From: an uncultured Eubacteriales bacterium | Lineage (GTDB): Bacteria > Bacillota > Clostridia > Christensenellales > Aristaeellaceae | Reading direction: 5' to 3' | Length of the DNA: 64,000 nt | NCBI GenBank assembly: GCA_902760595.1 | Contig: CACWHI010000003.1 | Span: 62,001-126,000, forward strand | Part shown: positions 61,435 to 64,000 of the stretch, in pieces | How positions within the stretch are numbered: position 1 is the stretch's first letter | Layout of the letters: every line of letters begins with the position of its first letter | Position numbers and translations under genes: made by a program | The notes under the pieces: model-generated | What the model was told of the DNA's origin: nothing | The model's database searches: none | What the model saw: only the letters and a program-made list of their open reading frames with translations

Positions 61435-62010
61435 ATGTATAAAAAACAAATGACCCTGCAAAGATACCTTTGCCTGGCAGCTCTGATCATCAGCGCGGTG
61501 GTATTCATCTACTCATTGGGGATCATGACTGACCTCTATGACTCTCTGTACGGGACCTATCGCCGGGGCAAAACCACCATCTCTGGCGCTGAGGTGTATA
61601 TGGACATGCAGGGCTTCAACAAGCTGTTCCTGCGCGGCTCCATCGGCCTGATCCTGCTGAGCGTGCTGCTTTTTGTGACCAGCACCCACTCCCGCCGCCG
61701 CTATTATGTGGGCAATTATGCTGCCGTGGGGCTGTTCTCCGCAGCGAGTATTGCCTTTACTGTATGGGCGCATGGGCAGATCGAGGCTTTCAAGGCACAG
61801 TTTCTGACCATTGATTTTGCCAAGCTGCTGACTCACGCCACAAGCCGTAAAACCCTGTATACTGAATCTACATTCTGGTTTGATATTCATTATTTGGTTT
61901 TCGGTCTGCTGCTGGTCAGCGTTGTATTGTTGATTATAAATGCTGTCTGGAAGAGTAAACTCATGAAAGACGAACAGGCCCTGATCGCTCAGGGGAAGGA
62001 GGCGGTCTGA
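61435..62010 (+). CDS. Polytopic membrane protein of sugar ABC operon (191 aa)
   Basis: The protein has four hydrophobic segments (about residues 10-32, 66-86, 92-112, 150-174) joined by short loops and a cytoplasmic tail. The external loop between the first two (YGTYRRGKTTISGAEVYMD) is polar. GGAGG precedes the ATG. It overlaps the next gene by one base. I recognise no family; position between the binding protein and the ATPase suggests a role in this transporter. Confidence 0.78.
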   Translation: MYKKQMTLQRYLCLAALIISAVVFIYSLGIMTDLYDSLYGTYRRGKTTISGAEVYMDMQGFNKLFLRGSIGLILLSVLLFVTSTHSRRRYYVGNYAAVGLFSAASIAFTVWAHGQIEAFKAQFLTIDFAKLLTHATSRKTLYTESTFWFDIHYLVFGLLLVSVVLLIINAVWKSKLMKDEQALIAQGKEAV

Positions 62011-62504
62011 TGACTATGACTGATGATCGGGAGATCAAACTGGATCGCATGCGGTATGTCAAGAACACCGAATCATCCCGTCTTTGCTACCTGGCGATTT
62101 TGCTGGATGTTCTGTATTTCGTTTCGATATATAAATCTGACGTCGGCTCCTGGTATTACCAGATCCTGATCGGCGCGTCCATCGTGTACAATCTGCTTTT
62201 CCTGCTGATGGCGTTTCTGGCGTCTGAAAGCGTCAAGAACTATCAGCAGAATTACAGCTGGCTGCTGTACGGCCTCGGAGCAGGGCAGATCCTGCGTATA
62301 TTCATCCTGCCTTTGCAGGCGCATCAGGCTGTCGTAAAGGTCGGCGGCACCGATACTGTCGTGATGCAGACCCCGCAGTTCATCCGCGTCGTCATTTATC
62401 TGGTCGGCAGCGCAGCCTGCCTGCTGATTGCCGCTTTTATCAATCAGCGGAAATGCGCTCTGCTGAACAATCACCTGAAGACACTGGAAAAGGAGGCGGC
62501 TTAA
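62010..62504 (+). CDS. Polytopic membrane protein of sugar ABC operon (164 aa)
   Basis: The protein has four hydrophobic segments (about 25-44, 52-72, 83-103, 125-146) and charged ends. It starts in a TGATG overlap with the preceding gene and ends at the codon before the ATPase gene, so translation of all three is coupled. No family is recognised. A polar external loop (VVKVGGTDTVVMQTP) faces out if the N-terminus is inside. Confidence 0.78.
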   Translation: MTMTDDREIKLDRMRYVKNTESSRLCYLAILLDVLYFVSIYKSDVGSWYYQILIGASIVYNLLFLLMAFLASESVKNYQQNYSWLLYGLGAGQILRIFILPLQAHQAVVKVGGTDTVVMQTPQFIRVVIYLVGSAACLLIAAFINQRKCALLNNHLKTLEKEAA

Positions 62505-63587
62505 ATGGCAGAGCTGAGCCTTCAGCATATCGATAAGATTTATGACAACAACGTTCAGGCGGTCTTTGATTTCAACCTGGACGTCAAGGACGGCGAGCTC
62601 ATCGTTCTGGTCGGCCCGTCCGGCTGCGGTAAGTCTACGACCCTGCGCATGGTAGCCGGCCTGGAGGATATCAGCCGCGGCCATCTGCTGCTGGACGGGC
62701 GGGACATTACCCAGACGCCGGCCAAGGACCGCGACATGGCCATGGTTTTCCAGAACTATGCTTTGTACGGCCATATGACCATCTATGAGAACATGGCTTT
62801 CTCCCTGACGCTGCGCAAGGAAAATCCGAACGTCATTCACAAGAAGGTCCTTGCCGCCGCTGAGATACTGGGCCTTACCAGCCAGCTGAACAAGAAGCCT
62901 TCCCAGCTGTCCGGCGGCCAGCGCCAGCGCGTCGCCATGGGCCGCTCCATTGTCCGCAACCCCAAGGTTTTTCTGTTCGATGAACCGCTCAGCAATCTGG
63001 ATGCCAAGCTCCGCGGCGCGACCAGACGGGAGATTCTCCTGCTGCATAAACGTCTTAACGCCACCATGCTGTATGTTACCCATGACCAGACCGAAGCCCT
63101 GACCCTGGCAGACCGGATCGTTTGCATGTCGATGGGTCATGTGCAGCAAGTCGGCACACCGCTGGAGCTGTATGATAAGCCCGCGAACACCTTTGTAGCC
63201 GGCTTCATCGGCCTTCCGCCGATGAATACCTGGCATGTCACCGTGCGTGAGGGCTATCTTGAGGGCAAAGGCTTCAAAGCGCCTCTGACCGAGGATGAGC
63301 GCGGCATCCTCTCGTCTTATGCCGGCAAGGAGATCATCCTGGGTGTGAGGCCTGAAAATATCTCGCTGGGTGACGAAATACTCGTAAAAGTCATCAACAG
63401 CGAGAATCTGGGCATGAACACCCTGATGTATGGCCATATGGGCGGCTCACAGAATGCGGACCACAAAGTGGCTGCGAAACTGAAAGGCTGGATGGAGTAT
63501 CAAAACGGCGAGGACGTCCAGATACGTTTTGACCGGAAACACTTCTTCGACATTGAAACGACCAACGCGATCCGGAAGGAGGCTTGA
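62505..63587 (+). CDS. Sugar ABC transporter ATP-binding protein, MsmK/UgpC type
   Basis: The 360-residue ATPase energises CUT1 permeases. Motifs are Walker A GPSGCGKSTT, signature LSGGQRQRVAMGR, Walker B VFLFDEPLSNLD and switch YVTHDQTEAL, followed by a TOBE/OB regulatory domain from about residue 235. Many LplB/LplC systems lack their own ATPase and share a genome-wide MsmX-like one; here it is in the operon, with no gap to the preceding gene. The TOBE part is shorter than usual. Confidence 0.95.
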   Translation: MAELSLQHIDKIYDNNVQAVFDFNLDVKDGELIVLVGPSGCGKSTTLRMVAGLEDISRGHLLLDGRDITQTPAKDRDMAMVFQNYALYGHMTIYENMAFSLTLRKENPNVIHKKVLAAAEILGLTSQLNKKPSQLSGGQRQRVAMGRSIVRNPKVFLFDEPLSNLDAKLRGATRREILLLHKRLNATMLYVTHDQTEALTLADRIVCMSMGHVQQVGTPLELYDKPANTFVAGFIGLPPMNTWHVTVREGYLEGKGFKAPLTEDERGILSSYAGKEIILGVRPENISLGDEILVKVINSENLGMNTLMYGHMGGSQNADHKVAAKLKGWMEYQNGEDVQIRFDRKHFFDIETTNAIRKEA

Positions 63588-63589
63588 GC

Positions 63590-64000
63590 ATGAAGGAAAA
63601 GTTTCGGAAATTTCTGGTCGCGCTGAAACGGAAACCCCATATGATTCCTCTGGTCGTGCTGGTAGTCGCCTTCGTGTTCTATTCTTTGAGGCTGACGGTC
63701 ATTTCCAACACAACTGCCCGCATTCAGGGTGAAGGCATGGGTTTGTGCGGATTTGTCACCATGCTGTTCTCCATGCTGGGGCTGGTCTCCTTCGGGCGTT
63801 CCTTCCCGCACCGCAAACCGGTCAATAAAGCAATGCTCATTCTGATGTTTGTCATGTTTGCTGCAGTGATTTATGCGGATATCAGGTATATCGGCGCTGT
63901 CAATAATGCCCTGTATCGTGAAGTTGATCCGATTACGGTCACAGAAAGCACCAGCTATATTACCGAGTCTGTTTCGATGCTGCGCGGGCACATCGTCATC
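63590..64000 (+). CDS. Membrane protein of sugar ABC operon (3' partial)
   Basis: An open frame starts 2 bases after the ATPase stop, with AAGGAGG upstream, and runs through the window edge. The 137 visible residues include hydrophobic segments at about 17-35, 50-70 and 80-100, and a basic N-terminus (KEKFRKFLVALKRKPH). It resembles the two other small membrane proteins in layout, though not clearly in sequence. No family is recognised. Confidence 0.7.
   Translation, partial: MKEKFRKFLVALKRKPHMIPLVVLVVAFVFYSLRLTVISNTTARIQGEGMGLCGFVTMLFSMLGLVSFGRSFPHRKPVNKAMLILMFVMFAAVIYADIRYIGAVNNALYREVDPITVTESTSYITESVSMLRGHIVI

Overview
The window comes from a high-GC member of the Clostridia (Firmicutes), most likely an anaerobic gut or rumen bacterium. 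Supporting signs are WhiA, a CIRCE operator, an electron-bifurcating [FeFe] hydrogenase, LplB/LplC-type sugar permeases, a PadR regulator, sigma-A promoters close to TTGACA-17-TATAAT and strong GGAGG ribosome binding sites. I cannot name a genus from sequence alone. Most coding DNA is GC-rich, so most long antisense reading frames are shadows. Several clearly AT-richer genes look acquired: an FtsK-like protein, a RelE/Phd pair, and a DUF4143 ATPase.

Layout. 1-5.9 kb: a plus-strand run with an RsmC-like methyltransferase, a PatB/MalY C-S lyase, PepV-type dipeptidase, mannose-6-phosphate isomerase, MurB and WhiA. 6.0-10.5 kb: the arginine operon argC-argJ-argB-argD on the minus strand, interrupted by two copies of a dispersed repeat, one of which supplies the last 36 codons of argB. 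10.7-15.8 kb: a hydrogenase operon hndA-(HATPase)-hndB-hndC-hndD. 16.1-16.7 kb: a toxin-antitoxin pair. 16.8-22.3 kb: a deoxysugar region (L-fucose/L-arabinose isomerase family protein, rhamnulose-1-phosphate aldolase, rhamnose mutarotase) with tex. 22.4-23.3 kb: an FtsK/SpoIIIE motor-domain homologue whose Walker A and B residues are lost. 23.5-26.8 kb: htpG under a perfect CIRCE element, and a CDF transporter with a manganese-type site.

26.8-31.4 kb is the accessory core. It holds a CHC2 zinc-finger primase-like protein, a D5/P4-type helicase, a small orphan gene, six helically phased 11-bp repeats next to a promoter, a TA-flanked inverted-repeat element nested inside another repeat, an inverted pair of 17-bp GTACGTAC palindromes, and at least two further repeat families. 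It looks like the replication module of a degenerate integrated element; no integrase is visible.

31.4-42.4 kb: glycogen phosphorylase, a secreted peptidoglycan-binding protein, a membrane protein, a PrsA-like lipoprotein foldase with a coiled coil inside its parvulin domain, a DUF4143 ATPase, an orphan antitoxin, a GT2 glycosyltransferase, a DUF4097 protein with its PadR regulator, and an MFS transporter. 42.6-50.4 kb: upp followed by the complete F-type ATP synthase operon, whose c subunit carries a two-carboxylate motif suggestive of Na+ coupling. 50.5-56.3 kb: an XRE regulator, GtrA protein, luxS, yebC, a full-length Rho homologue that has lost its ATPase motifs, a 54-residue acidic protein with its own promoter, 5' hairpin and terminator, and hisS. 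56.7-64.0 kb: a CUT1-type sugar ABC operon with both permeases, a large binding protein without a lipobox, a dedicated ATPase, and four small unrecognised membrane proteins, the last cut by the window edge.

The most interesting candidates are the ATPase-dead Rho homologue, the ATPase-dead FtsK homologue, the phased repeat array in front of the primase/helicase module, the repeat family rewriting gene ends, and the ABC operon with extra membrane proteins.
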